64,000 nucleotides of DNA. Origin: Mesorhizobium sp. Root552. Its GTDB lineage: Bacteria > Pseudomonadota > Alphaproteobacteria > Rhizobiales > Rhizobiaceae. The translations under genes and the position numbers were made by a program. Under the pieces are notes generated by a model. The model did not search any database. It worked only from the letters and a program-made list of their open reading frames with translations, and was not told the origin of the DNA. Each line of letters begins with the position of its first letter. Within the stretch, counting starts at the first letter, position 1. Below, piece by piece: positions 53,271 through 62,481 of the stretch. The stretch is from positions 1-64,000 of the forward strand of contig NZ_LMFV01000023.1 of assembly GCF_001427285.1 (NCBI RefSeq), given 5' to 3'.

Positions 53271-54599
53271 ATGTCCTATCACAATCCTCCGACTACACCG
53301 CGTGGATCGGCGACTTTCGATCAATACAGCATGTCGGAAATCCGCCGTGCGGCGGCAACCGGCATCTACGACATCCGCGGCTCGGGCGCCAAGCGCAAGG
53401 TTCCGCATTTCGACGACCTCCTGTTCCTCGGAGCTTCGATTTCGCGCTACCCGCTCGAGGGCTATCGCGAAAAATGCGAAACCAAGGTTACGCTCGGCAC
53501 TCGCTTCGCCAAGAAGCCGATTGAGCTGAAGATCCCGATCACCGTTGCCGGCATGAGCTTCGGCTCGCTGTCCGGTCCGGCCAAGGAGGCCCTCGGCCGC
53601 GGCGCGACCATTGCCGGCACTTCGACCACCACCGGCGACGGCGGCATGACCGAGGAAGAGCGCGGCCATTCGCAGACCCTGGTCTACCAGTACCTGCCTT
53701 CCCGCTACGGCATGAACCCACGTGACCTGCGTCGCGCCGACGCCATTGAAGTGGTTGTCGGCCAGGGTGCGAAGCCAGGCGGTGGCGGCATGCTGCTCGG
53801 CCAGAAGATTTCCGATCGCGTTGCCGAAATGCGCACGCTGCCAAAGGGCATCGACCAGCGCTCGGCTTGCCGTCACCCCGACTGGACGGGCCCGGACGAT
53901 CTCGAGATCAAGATTCTCGAACTGCGTGAAATCACCGACTGGGAAAAGCCGATCTACGTCAAGATTGGCGGCGCGCGTCCTTACTACGATACGGCACTTG
54001 CAGTTAAGGCGGGCGCGGACGTCGTCGTTCTGGACGGCATGCAGGGGGGCACCGCCGCCACGCAGGAAGTGTTCATCGAGCATGTCGGCCAGCCGACGCT
54101 CGCTTGCATTCGTCCTGCCGTGAAGGCGCTGCAGGATCTCGGCATGCACCGCAAGGTCCAACTCATCGTCTCCGGCGGTATCCGCAACGGCGCCGATGTC
54201 GCCAAGGCGCTTGCACTCGGTGCGGACGTCGTCTCTGTCGGTACCGCTGCGCTCATCGCGCTCGGCGACAACGACCCGCGTTGGGAAGCCGAGTACCAGA
54301 AGCTCGGGACCACTGCCGGCTGCTACGACGACTGGCATGAAGGCAAGGACCCGGCTGGCATTACCACTCAGGACGCGGAACTGATGAAACGCGTCGATCC
54401 GATCGCCGCCGGCCGGCGCTTGGCAAACTACCTGAAGGTCATGACGCTGGAAGCGCAAACCATCGCGCGTGCCTGCGGCAAGAACCACGTTCATAACCTT
54501 GAGCCGGAAGACTTGTGTGCGCTGACGATCGAGGCCGCCGCCATGGCGCGCGTCCCGCTTGCCGGCACCGGTTGGATCCCCGGGCAGGGCGGTCTCTAA
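53271..54599 (+). CDS. mgsC: N-methylglutamate synthase subunit C (FMN glutamate-synthase domain)
   Basis: This 442-residue protein corresponds to the FMN-binding synthase domain of GltB, which reduces the iminium formed from 2-oxoglutarate and methylamine. VAGMSFGSLSGPAKEALGRG is at about residues 93-112, GQGAKPGGGGMLLGQKIS at about 164-181, VVLDGMQGGTAAT near residue 250 and VSGGIRNGADVAKALALGAD at about 302-321. The region matching the iron-sulfur motif of GltB (normally three Cys before a Gly-x-Ala-Thr-Gln string) reads AGCYDDWHEGKDPAGITTQ and keeps only one Cys. Electrons may therefore arrive by a different route. Confidence 0.94.
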   Translation: MSYHNPPTTPRGSATFDQYSMSEIRRAAATGIYDIRGSGAKRKVPHFDDLLFLGASISRYPLEGYREKCETKVTLGTRFAKKPIELKIPITVAGMSFGSLSGPAKEALGRGATIAGTSTTTGDGGMTEEERGHSQTLVYQYLPSRYGMNPRDLRRADAIEVVVGQGAKPGGGGMLLGQKISDRVAEMRTLPKGIDQRSACRHPDWTGPDDLEIKILELREITDWEKPIYVKIGGARPYYDTALAVKAGADVVVLDGMQGGTAATQEVFIEHVGQPTLACIRPAVKALQDLGMHRKVQLIVSGGIRNGADVAKALALGADVVSVGTAALIALGDNDPRWEAEYQKLGTTAGCYDDWHEGKDPAGITTQDAELMKRVDPIAAGRRLANYLKVMTLEAQTIARACGKNHVHNLEPEDLCALTIEAAAMARVPLAGTGWIPGQGGL

Positions 54600-54636
54600 G
54601 CCATACCTCCGAAAGCTACAGAACAGGGGAACTGCA

Positions 54637-55977
54637 ATGGGAACATTCGAGGCGAAACTGGAGGGATCCGCTGTGAGCGACCTTACCGACTATGCCAAGG
54701 CCCGTAATATCAAGTACTTCATGGTAACCTTCACCGATATCTTCGGCATGCAGCGGGCGAAGCTCGTTCCGGCCCGCGCGATCGGTGACATGCAGAAGGA
54801 CGGAGCTGGCTTTGCCGGCTTCGCCACCTGGATGGATTTGACGCCAGCCCATCCTGACATGCTGGCCGTTCCGGATCCGTCTTCGGTCATCCAGCTTCCG
54901 TGGAAGCCGGAAGTCGCCTGGCTCGCTTCCGACTGCGTCATGGAAGGCAAGAGCGTTGACCAGGCTCCGCGCAACACGCTGAAGCGCCTCGTTGCCGAAG
55001 CTGCCAAGGAAGGCATCCGCGTCAAGACCGGTGTCGAGCCGGAATTCTTCCTGACGACGCCGGATGGCAAGCTGATCGCCGACGAGCTCGACCGTTCGAA
55101 CAAGCCTTGCTACGACCAGCAGGCCGTGATGCGCCGTTACGACATCATTGCCGAAGCTGCCGACGCGATGCTCGAACTCGGTTGGGAGCCTTACCAGAAC
55201 GACCACGAGGACGCCAACGGCCAGTTCGAAATGAACTGGGCTTACGATGACGTCCTGGCCACCGCCGACAAGTATTCGTTCTTCAAGTTCATGATCAAGA
55301 CGATTGCCGAAAAGCACGGCTTGCGGGCGACCTTCATGCCGAAGCCGTTCCCGGGTCTGACCGGCAATGGCTGCCATGCGCACATCTCCGCATGGGATCT
55401 GTCGGGCAAGAAGAACGTGTTTGCCGACAAGAACGCCAAGGACGGCCTGTCCGAGCGCGGCATGCACTTCCTCGGCGGCATCATGAAGCACGCTTCCGGC
55501 ATGGCCGCCATCACCAACCCGACGGTCAATTCCTACAAGCGCATCAACGCTCCGCGTACGACCTCGGGTGCAACCTGGGCGCCGAACACGGTGACCTGGA
55601 CCGGCAACAACCGCACCCACATGGTTCGTGTTCCCGGCCCCGGCCGCTTCGAACTCCGCCTGCCCGACGGCGCAGCCAATCCGTACCTGATGCAGGCTGT
55701 CATCGTTGCAGCCGGTCTCAGCGGACTGCGCAGCAAGGCTGATCCGGGCAAGCGCAGCGACATCAACATGTACCAGGACGGCCACACGGTGAAGTCGGGT
55801 CCGAAGCTGCCGCTGAACCTGCTCGATGCCATCCGCATGTTCGACAAGGACAAGGAATTGAAGGCAGCACTTGGCGATGACCTGTCCAATGGCTTCATCA
55901 AGCTGAAGATGCTGGAGTGGAATTCGTACGCCACTCACTTCACCCAGTGGGAAGTCGACAACACGCTCGATTGTTGA
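54637..55977 (+). CDS. gmaS: Gamma-glutamylmethylamide synthetase
   Basis: This 446-residue glutamine-synthetase-like ligase makes gamma-glutamylmethylamide from glutamate, methylamine and ATP, the entry step of the N-methylglutamate pathway. GS-fold motifs are KTGVEPEFFL (about 130-139), ANGQFEMNW (about 195), GNGCHAHIS (about 244-252), NRTHMVRVPGPGRFELRLPDGAANPY (about 325-350, split across the active site) and the N-terminal FTDIFGMQRAKLVPA (about 32-46). Placement between mgsC and mgdA identifies GmaS rather than GlnA. ATG at 54637 has CAGGGGA. Confidence 0.96.
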   Translation: MGTFEAKLEGSAVSDLTDYAKARNIKYFMVTFTDIFGMQRAKLVPARAIGDMQKDGAGFAGFATWMDLTPAHPDMLAVPDPSSVIQLPWKPEVAWLASDCVMEGKSVDQAPRNTLKRLVAEAAKEGIRVKTGVEPEFFLTTPDGKLIADELDRSNKPCYDQQAVMRRYDIIAEAADAMLELGWEPYQNDHEDANGQFEMNWAYDDVLATADKYSFFKFMIKTIAEKHGLRATFMPKPFPGLTGNGCHAHISAWDLSGKKNVFADKNAKDGLSERGMHFLGGIMKHASGMAAITNPTVNSYKRINAPRTTSGATWAPNTVTWTGNNRTHMVRVPGPGRFELRLPDGAANPYLMQAVIVAAGLSGLRSKADPGKRSDINMYQDGHTVKSGPKLPLNLLDAIRMFDKDKELKAALGDDLSNGFIKLKMLEWNSYATHFTQWEVDNTLDC

Positions 55978-55991
55978 TCGGCATCATATCA

Positions 55992-56021
55992 AACACCGCG
56001 GCGCTCCGGTGCCGCGGTGTT
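55992..56021 (+). other. Intercistronic hairpin between gmaS and mgdA
   Basis: AACACCGCGGC and GCCGCGGTGTT form an 11-bp perfect stem with an eight-base loop and no T tract after it. It may set different mRNA levels for the mgs-gmaS and mgd parts. Confidence 0.65.
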
Positions 56022-56065
56022 CCATTGACCCAAACATGAATCCCGCGCAGCGGAATATGGATGTC

Positions 56066-57316
56066 ATGAAGTATTCGATCTTTTCTTTGGCGCGGGCGGC
56101 TTTGTCGAGCCACAAGAACTGGGGCCGCGCCTGGCGCGATCCGGCACCCAAGAGCCACTATGACGTAGTGATCATCGGCGGTGGCGGCCACGGCCTCGCG
56201 ACCGCATACTTCCTTGCCAAGGAGTACGGCATCCGCAATGTCGCGGTGCTGGAAAAGGGCTGGATCGGTTCCGGCAACGCCGGCCGCAACACCACCATCA
56301 TCCGCTCCAACTATATGCTGCCGGGCAACACCAGCTTCTACGAGCTTTCGATGAAGCTCTGGGAACGCATGGAGCAGGACCTCAACTACAATACGATGGT
56401 CAGCCAGCGCGGCATCATCAACCTCTATCATTCGGATGCCCAGCGCGACGCCTTCGCGCGGCGCGGCAACGCGATGCGCATCAACGGCATCGACGCCGAG
56501 CTTCTCGACGCCAACCAGATCCGCCAGATCTTGCCCTTCCTGAACTACGACAATGCGCGCTTCCCCATCCAGGGCGGTTTGATGCAGCGTCGCGGCGGCA
56601 CCGCTCGTCATGATGCCGTGGTTTGGGGCTATGCCCGCGCCGCCGATGAGTTCGGCGTGGACATTATCCAGAATTGCGAAGTGACTGGCTTCCAGCGCAC
56701 CAATGGGCGCATCACCGGCGTGGAGACCACCCGCGGCACCATCGGCGCCGGCAAGGTCGGCATGGCGGTTGCTGGCAGTTCCTCGCGCGTCGCTGCAATG
56801 GCTGGACTGCGCCTGCCGATCGAAAGCCATGTCCTGCAGGCGTTCGTGTCCGAGGCCATCAAGCCGCTGATCCCGGGCGTCGTCACCTTCGGCGCCGGCC
56901 ACTTCTACGTCAGCCAGTCCGACAAGGGCGGTCTCGTTTTCGGCGGTGACCTCGACGGCTACAATTCCTATGCCCAACGCGGCAACATGCCGGTGATGGA
57001 AGACGTCTGCGAAGGCGGCATGGCGATCATGCCGATGATCGGGCGCGTCCGGCTGCTGCGCCAGTGGGGCGGCATCATGGACATGTCGATGGATGGCACG
57101 CCGATCATCGACAAGACGCCGGTGGATGGGCTCTACCTCAATGCCGGCTGGTGCTATGGCGGTTTCAAGGCGACGCCTGCTTCCGGCCTGGTCTTTGCCC
57201 ATCTTCTGGCGCGTGACGAGCCGCATGAGGAAGCAAGACGCTTCCGCCTCGACCGTTTCCGGCGCGGCGCGATGATCGACGAAAAGGGCCAGGGCGCCCA
57301 ACCAAACCTGCACTAA
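56066..57316 (+). CDS. mgdA: N-methylglutamate dehydrogenase subunit A (SoxB-like flavoprotein)
   Basis: This 416-residue FAD enzyme is homologous to the beta subunit of heterotetrameric sarcosine oxidase. MgdABCD oxidises N-methylglutamate to glutamate and passes the methylene group to THF. The FAD motif is VVIIGGGGHGLATAYFLAKE (about 34-53), and GSGNAGRNTTIIRSNY (about 71-86) is the covalent-flavin region of SoxB. The late LNAGWCYGGFKATPASG string lies near residue 357. The most likely start is ATG at 56066 (MKYSIFSLARAAL, as in SoxB). In-frame ATGs at 56057 and 56036 are possible, and no strong ribosome site separates them. Confidence 0.92.
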   Translation: MKYSIFSLARAALSSHKNWGRAWRDPAPKSHYDVVIIGGGGHGLATAYFLAKEYGIRNVAVLEKGWIGSGNAGRNTTIIRSNYMLPGNTSFYELSMKLWERMEQDLNYNTMVSQRGIINLYHSDAQRDAFARRGNAMRINGIDAELLDANQIRQILPFLNYDNARFPIQGGLMQRRGGTARHDAVVWGYARAADEFGVDIIQNCEVTGFQRTNGRITGVETTRGTIGAGKVGMAVAGSSSRVAAMAGLRLPIESHVLQAFVSEAIKPLIPGVVTFGAGHFYVSQSDKGGLVFGGDLDGYNSYAQRGNMPVMEDVCEGGMAIMPMIGRVRLLRQWGGIMDMSMDGTPIIDKTPVDGLYLNAGWCYGGFKATPASGLVFAHLLARDEPHEEARRFRLDRFRRGAMIDEKGQGAQPNLH

Positions 57317-57332
57317 ACAGCGAGACTGGCGA

Positions 57333-57635
57333 ATGCGTATTGCATGTCCCTTCTGCGGCGCACGCGACTCGGGCGAGTTTACTTACCTTGGCGACGCCTC
57401 ACCCAAACGGCCCGATGCTCCGATCGACGGCGGTGTGGCCGTTGAGGATCAATTTTACGACTATGTCTACCTGCGCGACAATGTGGCCGGGCTCACCCGT
57501 GAATACTGGTATCACGGTGGCGGCTGCCGGTCGTGGCTGATCGCCGAGCGCAGTACGACAACCCATGAATTCAAGTCGGTAACGGCAGCCCCCGGCGCGG
57601 GCGCCGCGAAGGCGAAGCAAGCAGGAGAACGGTGA
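57333..57635 (+). CDS. mgdB: N-methylglutamate dehydrogenase subunit B (SoxD-like)
   Basis: This 100-residue delta-type subunit of the sarcosine oxidase family holds a structural zinc. Ligand candidates are Cys5, Cys8, His61 and Cys65 (CPFC and HGGGC). Conserved YLRDN and REYWYHGGGCRSW segments match SoxD. The C-terminal 25 residues are Ala/Lys-rich and variable. Its stop overlaps the mgdC start (TGATG). Confidence 0.94.
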   Translation: MRIACPFCGARDSGEFTYLGDASPKRPDAPIDGGVAVEDQFYDYVYLRDNVAGLTREYWYHGGGCRSWLIAERSTTTHEFKSVTAAPGAGAAKAKQAGER

Positions 57636-60616
57636 TGGAGGGTAGCACCAGAACCGTCGCGGGCCAGTCGCACCGCTTGGGTAGTGGCGGCCAGATCGAC
57701 CGCAATGCCCCGTTGAATTTCAGCTTCGACGGCAAGCAGATGACCGGCTTTGCCGGCGACACGCTCGCCTCCGCGCTGGTGGCGAACGGCGTCAGGCTGG
57801 TTGGCCGCTCGTTCAAGTATCACCGTCCGCGCGGCATCCTGACCGCCGGCCCGGAAGAGCCGAATGCGCTGGTTGAGCTGCGCACCGGCGCGCGGCGCGA
57901 GGCCAATACACGCGCCACCACTTCGGAGCTCTATGACGGCCTCGTCGCGCAGAGCCAGAACCGCTGGCCTTCGCTGCGCCACGACTTCATGTCGGTCAAC
58001 CAGCTGGCTTCGCCGATCTTCGTCGCCGGCTTCTACTACAAGACCTTCATGTGGCCAGCCAAGTTTTGGGAAGCCCTGTACGAGCCTGCGATCCGCCGCG
58101 CTGCCGGTCTTGGCAAGACGGCTGGCATCGCCGACCCGGACCACTACGACAAGGCCTGGGCGCATTGCGATGTGCTGGTCGTCGGCGGTGGCGCGACCGG
58201 TCTTGCGGCTGCGCTTTCAGCCGGCCGGGCAGGCGCGCGCGTCATCCTGTGTGACGACGACAGCCAGCTTGGCGGCAGGCTCCAGTCCGATGGCGGCGTG
58301 ATCGACAGCGTCGATGCGCTGCAATGGGTGCAGTCGGCGGTTGCCGAACTGTCCTCGCTTCCAAACGTCCGCATCATGACCCGCACCGCAGTGTTCGGCG
58401 TCTATGACGGTGGCGACTTCGGTGCGCTCGAGCGCGTCAACGATCACGTGCCGCAGCCGCCCGAGCATCAGGTTCGCCAGCGCCTGTGGCGCATCTCTGC
58501 CAAGCGCAGCGTTGTTGGCGCGGGTGCCATCGAGCGTCCGATCGTGTTCCCGGGCAACGACCGGCCTGCGGTCATGATGGCTTCGGCTGTGCGTACCTAT
58601 GTGAACCGCTTTGCTGCCCTGCCGGGCAAGCGCATTGCCTTGTTCGTCAACAACGACGATGGCTGGACCACGGTCGACGCCATTCGCCGCGCCGGCGTCG
58701 AAGTGGCTGCCGTCATCGACCCGCGCGGCAAGCCGGCGACGGGCGACTACTCCGGTATCCGCGTCATCCAGGGTGTCGTCGCCGATGTCGGCGGCGGCGT
58801 CGACGGTGTCAACAGCATCACTGTCAACGGCGCGGGCGGCAACCAGAAGATCGAGGCCGACTGCCTGGCTATGTCCGGCGGCTGGAATCCCAATCTTGCG
58901 CTTTCCTGCTTCCATCGCGGCAAGCCGGCATGGCGGGAAGATATTGCAGCATTCGTGCCAGCCAATGCCCCAGCGGGCATGACCATGGCAGGTGCGGCCA
59001 ATGGCGATCTGTCGCTGGGCGCATGCCTGCGGACAGGTCATGCAGCGGGCGCCATGGCAGCCGCTGAAGCTGGTGCGAAGGGCAAGTCCGGCAACGCCGC
59101 CAAGGCTTCCGACGAAGCTTTCGCCATCAAGCCGCTGTGGCATGTGCAGGTGAAGGGCAAGGCATTCGTCGACTTCCAGCACGACGTGACTGCTTCCGAC
59201 GTGAAGCTGGCCCAGCGCGAAGGCTATGAATCCGTCGAGCACCTCAAGCGTTACACCACGCTTGGCATGGCGACCGACCAGGGCAAGACGTCCAACGTCA
59301 CCGGCCTTGCCATCATGGCCGATGCGGTTGGCCGCAGCATTGCCGATACCGGCACGACAATCTATCGCCCGCCTTATGCGCCTGTCGCTATCGGTGCGCT
59401 CGCCGGCCACAACCGCGACGAAAATTTCCATGCCACTCGCCTGACGCCTTCGCACTACTGGGCGGCGGAGCGTGGTGCGGTGTTCGTGGATACTGGCCTG
59501 TGGAAGCGCGCGCAGTGGTTCCCTCTGCCCGGCGAGACCGACTGGCTGCAGTCGGTGACGCGTGAAGTTCTCGCGGTTCGCAATGGCGTTGGCTTCTGCG
59601 ATGTCTCGACGCTCGGCAAGGTAGATGTGCGTGGCGCGGATGCGGGTACTTTCCTCGACCGCGTCTACATCAACGCCTTCTCGGCTCTTGGAGTGGGCAA
59701 GGCGCGCTACGGGTTGATGCTGCGCGAAGATGGCATCGTCATGGACGACGGCACGACCTCGCGCCTTGCCGAAGACCACTATTTCATGACCACGACCACG
59801 GCCAAGGCCGGCCCGGTGATGCAGCATCTCGAATTCTGCCGGCAGGTTCTGTGGCCGGAACTCGACGTGCAGTTGTCGTCGGCAACCGACCAATGGGCGC
59901 AGTTCTCGATTGCCGGACCGCGCACGCGTGATCTTTTGCAGGCGCTCGTCGACCCATCCGAGGACATGTCGAACGAAGGCTTCCCGTTCATGGGCGTACG
60001 CACGGTAAAGCTGCGCGGCGGCATGGAAGCGCGGCTGTTCCGCATCTCCTTCTCCGGTGAAATGGCGTTCGAAATCGCTGTGCCTGCCCGCTATGGCGAG
60101 GCCATGGCACGCAACCTGATGATTGCCGGCGAACCCTTCGGCGTTACGCCTTACGGTACTGAAGCGCTTGGCGTGATGCGTATCGAAAAGGGTCACGTCG
60201 CGGGTCCGGAACTGAACGGCACGACCACTGCCGGCGATCTCGGCCTCGGCAAGATGGCGTCCAAGAAGAAAGACTTCATTGGTCGCGTGCTTTCGCAGCG
60301 CGAGGCGCTGACCGCGCCGGACCGCCAGGTCGTCGTTGGCATCCGCCCGGTCGACAAGGCGCGTCGCCTGCGCTCTGGCGCCCACATCGTGCCCAAGGGC
60401 GCGATACCGGGGCCGGATACGGATCAGGGCTATGTCACCTCGGTCTGCTTCTCGCCGACCCAGAACCAGTGGCTGGGCCTCGGCCTTGTTTCTCGCGGCG
60501 CAGAACGCCACGGCGAAATCGTCAAGGCGCATGATCCGTTGCGTAACGAAACCTATGATGTCGAGCTATGCAGCCCGGTGTTCTACGATCCTGAGGGAGT
60601 GCGCCAGCGTGCCTGA
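57635..60616 (+). CDS. mgdC: N-methylglutamate dehydrogenase subunit C (SoxA-like)
   Basis: This 993-residue alpha-type subunit has an N-terminal ferredoxin-like/SoxA domain (about 20-130; FAGDTLASALVANGV and RSFKYHRPRGILT). An NAD/FAD Rossmann domain follows with VLVVGGGATGLAAALSAG at about residue 178, then a C-terminal GcvT-type folate domain (about 600-990; LMLREDGIVMDDGTTSRL, GEMAFEIAV, RIEKGHVAGPELNGTTT). The folate domain accepts the methylene unit and delivers methylene-THF to GlyA. ATG at 57635 overlaps the mgdB stop; GTG at 57632 is an alternative. The mgdD start lies eight bases inside its end. Confidence 0.96.
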   Translation: MEGSTRTVAGQSHRLGSGGQIDRNAPLNFSFDGKQMTGFAGDTLASALVANGVRLVGRSFKYHRPRGILTAGPEEPNALVELRTGARREANTRATTSELYDGLVAQSQNRWPSLRHDFMSVNQLASPIFVAGFYYKTFMWPAKFWEALYEPAIRRAAGLGKTAGIADPDHYDKAWAHCDVLVVGGGATGLAAALSAGRAGARVILCDDDSQLGGRLQSDGGVIDSVDALQWVQSAVAELSSLPNVRIMTRTAVFGVYDGGDFGALERVNDHVPQPPEHQVRQRLWRISAKRSVVGAGAIERPIVFPGNDRPAVMMASAVRTYVNRFAALPGKRIALFVNNDDGWTTVDAIRRAGVEVAAVIDPRGKPATGDYSGIRVIQGVVADVGGGVDGVNSITVNGAGGNQKIEADCLAMSGGWNPNLALSCFHRGKPAWREDIAAFVPANAPAGMTMAGAANGDLSLGACLRTGHAAGAMAAAEAGAKGKSGNAAKASDEAFAIKPLWHVQVKGKAFVDFQHDVTASDVKLAQREGYESVEHLKRYTTLGMATDQGKTSNVTGLAIMADAVGRSIADTGTTIYRPPYAPVAIGALAGHNRDENFHATRLTPSHYWAAERGAVFVDTGLWKRAQWFPLPGETDWLQSVTREVLAVRNGVGFCDVSTLGKVDVRGADAGTFLDRVYINAFSALGVGKARYGLMLREDGIVMDDGTTSRLAEDHYFMTTTTAKAGPVMQHLEFCRQVLWPELDVQLSSATDQWAQFSIAGPRTRDLLQALVDPSEDMSNEGFPFMGVRTVKLRGGMEARLFRISFSGEMAFEIAVPARYGEAMARNLMIAGEPFGVTPYGTEALGVMRIEKGHVAGPELNGTTTAGDLGLGKMASKKKDFIGRVLSQREALTAPDRQVVVGIRPVDKARRLRSGAHIVPKGAIPGPDTDQGYVTSVCFSPTQNQWLGLGLVSRGAERHGEIVKAHDPLRNETYDVELCSPVFYDPEGVRQRA

Positions 60617-61244
60617 TTTTGTCTGGAGTTCGCAATCGCCGCTCAAGAAGGCGCTTGTCCCCGGCCGTCATGGGGCAGGCAAGGGCGCGCCCGGTGTAGC
60701 GTTGTCGCATGTCAGTGACATCGCGCTTGTTCAGGTCATGGCGCGGCGCGGCCGCAACGCGGACGTGGCGAAGGCTGCAAAGAAGCTGTTCGGAGCCGAG
60801 CCGCCTGCCGCTCTCAAGATATCGAGCGGCAAGGTGGTTACCTTGGTGTGGTCCGGTCCTGACCAGTTCCTGGCTTTTTCGGAATTGCCGCAGACAGCCC
60901 CGTCCATAGAGCAGCAGGAACAGGCGTTTTCCGGTTCGGCATCGCTTTCCAATCAGTCGGACGGACGCTGCCTGATCCGCATCTCCGGCCCGAATGCGCG
61001 GGATGCGCTCGCCAAGATGACGTCGCTCGACTTGCACGACTCGGTGTTCCCGGTCGGCTCGGCCGCCACGACATCGATCGATCACACCGCAGTGAATTTC
61101 TGGCGCGAGGCAGACGACGCAAGCGGAAACCCTGCTTACGTGGCGCTCGTCTTCACCAGCTTCTCGGACACGCTGTGGCACCTTTTTGTTGAGTCTTCGC
61201 TGGAGTATGGCGTTGAGGTGGCCGCAAGCGGCACCGGTCACTGA
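60609..61244 (+). CDS. mgdD: N-methylglutamate dehydrogenase subunit D (SoxG-like)
   Basis: This 211-residue gamma-type subunit of the sarcosine oxidase family completes the tetramer. It resembles a degenerate half of the GcvT fold; conserved pieces are SDIALVQVMARRG (about 36), VVTLVWSGPDQFLAF (about 77), DGRCLIRISGPNARDALAKM (about 118-137) and AVNFWREAD near residue 161. GTG at 60609 overlaps mgdC by eight bases; the open frame reaches upstream inside mgdC without family sequence. Confidence 0.93.
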   Translation: MPDFVWSSQSPLKKALVPGRHGAGKGAPGVALSHVSDIALVQVMARRGRNADVAKAAKKLFGAEPPAALKISSGKVVTLVWSGPDQFLAFSELPQTAPSIEQQEQAFSGSASLSNQSDGRCLIRISGPNARDALAKMTSLDLHDSVFPVGSAATTSIDHTAVNFWREADDASGNPAYVALVFTSFSDTLWHLFVESSLEYGVEVAASGTGH

Positions 61245-61404
61245 CGGGTTTCGACCCTTGGACGCCGGTGCCACGCGCCGGCGCCAATGCCTCCACGGGC
61301 AAAGTTTTGCGCCGCATTTTCCGGCAGCGACATATTGGTTCGCGTGCTCGACTGTATATTTGGCCTTGGCCATTTAACAGTGTTGGCAAGGAGGCCGGCG
61401 CGCG

Positions 61405-62481
61405 ATGATGCGGATCCAGATCGAGGCTTTGTGGAATTTCACGAGCGAGACCTCGCCGCATTCGATGCGCGTCATCTTGAGCATCCTGCGCGAAATCAAG
61501 CAGACGGGCACACTCGCCAGCGCCGCCGACCACAGCGGCATGTCGTATCGCCACGCATGGAACCTTGTCGACCAGTGGTCGGCCTTCTTCGGCGAGCCGC
61601 TGGTTGAACGCCAGCGTGGCAAAGGCACCCATCTGACCGCACTCGGCAACAAGCTGGTCTGGGCTGAACAGCACCTCAACGCGCGCCTTGGGCCGCAACT
61701 GCACAACATCGCCCAGGAACTGGAGATGGAACTGGCAAGTTTGCTGCCGGGCTTGCCGCCGCGCATCAGGATCCACGCCAGCCACGGCTTCGCCATTTCC
61801 AAGCTGGGTGAGTTCATCGCCCGCGAACCCGGCACCAATCTCGACCTTCGCTACATGAGCAACCAGGCATCGCTGGAATCGCTGAGAGCCCAGGAATGCG
61901 AGCTTGCCGCAATTCACCTGCCGCACGGCGAGTTGCGCAAGCGGGCCGCCGCCGACTGCAAGCGCTGGCTCGATCCCTCGATCTATTGCGTGCTTGGCTT
62001 CGTGACGCGCGAGATGGGCCTGTTCGTCAAGCGCGGCAATCCGCTCAACATTACCGGCCTTCATTCGTTGGTCGATCCCACCATCACCTTCGTCAACCGC
62101 GATGCCGGTTCGGGCACGCGCCTTCTGTTCGAGCAGTTGCTGGCGCAGGAAAAGATCGAAAGCGACCGCATTCCCGGCTACCAGAACGTGGAACTGACCC
62201 ATGCTGCGGTCGCCGCCCATGTCGCCAGGGGCATGGCCGACACCGGTTTCGGCGTCGAGGCGGCAGCGATCGAATTCGACTTGGATTTCGTCCACGTCAT
62301 TCGCGAGGACTATTTCTTTCTGTGCCGTTCCAACATCCTTAATTCCAAGCCGATCGAGCGGCTGCGCGAGATCATTTCCGGCACCGACTACCGTCGAGCG
62401 GTGTCGACGCTACCGGGCTATGCCGTGTCCGACGCCGGCATCGTGAAGACGGTCAAGAAGTTCTTCCGCGAAAACGCCTGA
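61405..62481 (+). CDS. Regulator with ModE-like HTH and periplasmic-binding-like domain
   Basis: This 358-residue transcription factor has an N-terminal LysR/ModE-like winged helix (ILREIKQTGTLASAADHSGMSYRHAWNLVDQW, about 27-58; ALGNKLV, about 81). The C-terminal PBP-like-2 ligand domain (about 115-330) includes NRDAGSGTRLLFEQLL (about 230-245), a string typical of molybdate-, tungstate- or phosphate-type binding folds. Similar regulators often stand near formate dehydrogenase and C1 genes. ATG at 61405 follows AAGGAGG. It lies 160 bases after mgdD on the same strand and is a candidate controller of the pathway (inference). Confidence 0.88.
   Translation: MMRIQIEALWNFTSETSPHSMRVILSILREIKQTGTLASAADHSGMSYRHAWNLVDQWSAFFGEPLVERQRGKGTHLTALGNKLVWAEQHLNARLGPQLHNIAQELEMELASLLPGLPPRIRIHASHGFAISKLGEFIAREPGTNLDLRYMSNQASLESLRAQECELAAIHLPHGELRKRAAADCKRWLDPSIYCVLGFVTREMGLFVKRGNPLNITGLHSLVDPTITFVNRDAGSGTRLLFEQLLAQEKIESDRIPGYQNVELTHAAVAAHVARGMADTGFGVEAAAIEFDLDFVHVIREDYFFLCRSNILNSKPIERLREIISGTDYRRAVSTLPGYAVSDAGIVKTVKKFFRENA

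Noticed and set aside
58217..60532. 771-codon open frame antisense to mgdC
   Set aside because: Codon-periodicity shadow of a long GC-rich gene; the translation has no recognisable motif.
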